In this document: piece after piece, positions 5,084 through 6,857 of the stretch | Numbering within the stretch: position 1 is the first letter of the stretch | Layout of the letters: each line of letters opens with the position of its first letter | NCBI GenBank assembly: GCA_009783605.1 | Contig: WRDE01000110.1 | Coordinates: 1-6,857, forward strand | Direction: 5' to 3' | DNA length: 6,857 nt | Source of the DNA: Oscillospiraceae bacterium | Lineage (GTDB): Bacteria > Bacillota > Clostridia > Oscillospirales > Acutalibacteraceae | The notes under the pieces: generated by a model | What the model was told of the DNA's origin: nothing | Database searches by the model: none | The model's input: only the letters and a program-made list of their open reading frames with translations | Made by a program: the position numbers and the translations under genes

Positions 5084-6857
5084 TCATTCCGGCCAGGTCA
5101 CATTGAACAGCCCGAATCCGATCAATACCGGGTTCAGCCCTTCGGTGACCCGGAAGCGGAACCGGTCGGAGGTGACCGCGGCGGTGAAATCGAACCGTTT
5201 GGCGATCTCGATGTCATAGCCGGTATAAGCGGCCGCCCATTGGCTGCCGTCCCAGTATTCGATAACAAAGGTGTTGGTGTAATTGTTGTAGCTGCCGGCG
5301 TTATGGTTCTCATATTGCCGCAGGTCGGCCGAATTCGCCGTGATCGGCGCCGCGAACTGCAGCTCCACCCATCCTGTTGTGCCGTTGCCGGCGGTCCATC
5401 TGGAATTGGTACTGTTGATACCGTTGATGACATTGGCCGCGCCGCTGCTTCCGCTCGAAGCGGTGACCGATACTGCGCCGCGGGCCAGATCGGCGGAACG
5501 CGGGGCGGATTTCGGCGCGCTGTCAACAACGGCCGGCATCCCGTCCACGGCAATCTCAATGACGGTCACATAGGGATCGGGGGTGATCCCGTCCAGCGAG
5601 ATGTCTAACATATCGCCCCGGCGGGTATAGCTGATGGCTGCCCCGCCGTCCATCTGTTTCATCCCCAGAATCTCATTCTTCAGCGCCGGGATCGAAACCG
5701 TGTTGTTTTCCGGGAACTGGAACAGATGCAGATACAGCCTGCCGTCCTTGGTGGTGGTCTTGATATAGTTGGGCAGATAGGAATAATAGGTCCCCCGCGC
5801 ACCGTGGATGGCTTCGCTGTGTTTGTCCATCCAGCTCCCGATTTCGCCGAAGATGGCCCGGGGTTTATCCGGGATCCGCCCTTTGCCGTCCGGCCCGATA
5901 TTGAACAGCATCACGCCGTTTTTGGAGGTGATGTCCACTAAGCCCTCGACCAACGTTTTGGCGTTTTTCCAATAGGTTTTGAACGACACATGCCCCCAGG
6001 AATCATTGGGGCTGGTGCAGATCTCCCAGTCGTAAGCCGGCGGCAGCTCCGGCACCTCCACCTCAATGATATGGTAATCGCCGTCGCCCTGATAATTTTT
6101 GCCGATCCGGTCGTTGATGATCAGCGATGGCTTCATCGTCCGGCAGAACCGGTAAAACTCGTTACCGTCCGCCCGGGTCCACCAGTTGGGAAACTCCCCG
6201 TCGAACCAGAACAGGTCCGGGTCATAATATTCGATGATCTCCCGCAGCTGTCCCTTCATCCGGGTCTTGTATTCGTCCTTGACCGACAGATCCGGCATAC
6301 TGTCGCCGAACCAACCGTTCTGCGACACGTCGTGCCAGTCGGCAAAGGAGAAATACACGCCGAATTTGATATCCTGCTTCCTGCACTCTTTCGACAGCTC
6401 CATCAGCGGGTCGGGGCCTTTATAGTCGCCGTAGGTCATCAGGCAGTAATCCTTGAATTCCCGGATCTTGGTGTCATACATCGAAAACCCCTCATGGTGC
6501 CGGGAGGTGAAGGCGATGTATTTCTGGCCGGTCGCCTTGGCCATCCCCACGATCTCCGCCGCGTTGAATTCCGAGGGGTTGAAAGGCTTGGCCGCCGCGG
6601 CGGCATACGCGGTTTTGGAGATGCCCTTGTCGCACATGATCCATTCGGCGTTGCCGCTGTTGAAACTGCCGTTGTAGATGCCGCCGAGATGGGAATAGGC
6701 GCCGAGGTGGATGAACTGGCCGAAATGGCAGTCCCGCCACCAGGCCATCCGCGCATCCTTTTCGGCCTTGGTTTCGGTGCCGTCATAGGCGGAGAATTTG
6801 AACCAGTCGATATGGATCTCCATATCGTCATTAAAGGACAGGATCACATCATGGACG
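5084..6857 (-). CDS. GH29 alpha-L-fucosidase with C-terminal F5/8 type C domain, N-terminus outside the window
   Basis: The frame is open to the right edge (codons for V, H, D precede the GTG at 6847), so the gene is 5'-truncated; numbering is from that GTG. The GH29 barrel spans about 30-350, with FGQFIHLGAYS, TSRHHEGFSMYDT (114-126), LFWFDGEF (212-219; Asp216 is the expected retaining nucleophile), and the late motif NGVMLFNIGPDGKG (310-322). A small beta domain follows (about 351-435). Residues about 455-585 form an F5/8 type C (CBM32-like) domain with INGINSTNSRWTA and WVELQF. The fragment before the barrel, HDVILSFNDD...IDWFKFS, matches the last strands of a CBM6-like module. The enzyme would release fucose from glycans and is probably secreted, though its signal peptide is outside the window. 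The acid/base residue is not assigned. It is convergent with the dockerin gene and has no dockerin at its visible C-terminus. Confidence 0.93.
   Translation of the reverse strand, partial: VHDVILSFNDDMEIHIDWFKFSAYDGTETKAEKDARMAWWRDCHFGQFIHLGAYSHLGGIYNGSFNSGNAEWIMCDKGISKTAYAAAAAKPFNPSEFNAAEIVGMAKATGQKYIAFTSRHHEGFSMYDTKIREFKDYCLMTYGDYKGPDPLMELSKECRKQDIKFGVYFSFADWHDVSQNGWFGDSMPDLSVKDEYKTRMKGQLREIIEYYDPDLFWFDGEFPNWWTRADGNEFYRFCRTMKPSLIINDRIGKNYQGDGDYHIIEVEVPELPPAYDWEICTSPNDSWGHVSFKTYWKNAKTLVEGLVDITSKNGVMLFNIGPDGKGRIPDKPRAIFGEIGSWMDKHSEAIHGARGTYYSYLPNYIKTTTKDGRLYLHLFQFPENNTVSIPALKNEILGMKQMDGGAAISYTRRGDMLDISLDGITPDPYVTVIEIAVDGMPAVVDSAPKSAPRSADLARGAVSVTASSGSSGAANVINGINSTNSRWTAGNGTTGWVELQFAAPITANSADLRQYENHNAGSYNNYTNTFVIEYWDGSQWAAAYTGYDIEIAKRFDFTAAVTSDRFRFRVTEGLNPVLIGFGLFNVTWPE

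Noticed and set aside
5134..5559. Minus-strand frame of 141 codons inside the fucosidase gene
   Set aside because: It is an out-of-frame shadow of the F5/8 type C domain, rich in Arg and Pro, with no supporting signals.
6845..6847. GTG as the fucosidase start codon
   Set aside because: The frame stays open upstream to the window edge, and the preceding codons fit a CBM6-like end, so this is an internal valine.

Overview
The window looks like a chromosomal segment of an anaerobic Clostridia-type Firmicute of moderate GC content. Supporting signs are strong AGGAGG-type ribosome binding sites, sigma-A promoters with extended -10 boxes, a type I dockerin, and an ECF sigma factor paired with a single-pass membrane anti-sigma factor. 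The gene set (dockerin protein, GH29 fucosidase with carbohydrate-binding modules) fits a plant- or mucin-glycan degrader. No species can be named from sequence alone.

Layout, left to right. (1) Positions 1-1062, minus strand: an ECF sigma factor gene overlaps by 8 nt a membrane anti-sigma-like gene that runs off the left edge. (2) Positions 1081-1266: an intergenic region with a candidate ECF-type promoter and a G-rich imperfect inverted repeat that runs into the end of the next gene. (3) Positions 1267-2634, minus strand: a PBP5/DacF-type D,D-carboxypeptidase homologue in which all three catalytic motifs are altered. (4) Positions 2635-2755: a short divergent region with two overlapping, oppositely directed promoters. 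(5) Positions 2756-3424, plus strand: a metallophosphoesterase that appears to have lost two ligands of its second metal site. (6) Positions 3425-3833: a gene-free stretch of about 410 bp with two tandem promoters, a highly structured RNA, and a terminator whose 5' arm can pair instead with an upstream antiterminator. This is a riboswitch-like arrangement in front of the next gene. (7) Positions 3834-5009, plus strand: a secreted protein with a dockerin and a seven-repeat propeller-like region of much lower GC than the dockerin. (8) Positions 5029-5070: a strong hairpin between convergent genes. (9) Positions 5084-6857, minus strand: a GH29 alpha-L-fucosidase with a C-terminal F5/8 type C (CBM32-like) domain and what looks like the tail of a CBM6-like module at its truncated N-terminal side.

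How they may work together: the dockerin protein and the fucosidase both suggest extracellular glycan handling. The sigma/anti-sigma pair could transduce an envelope or extracellular signal, and the carboxypeptidase homologue is a membrane-anchored wall protein, but no link from the sigma factor to the other genes can be shown here. The observations most worth following are the leader RNA at 3505-3739, the catalytically degenerate PBP homologue, and the selective loss of metal-2 ligands in the phosphoesterase.
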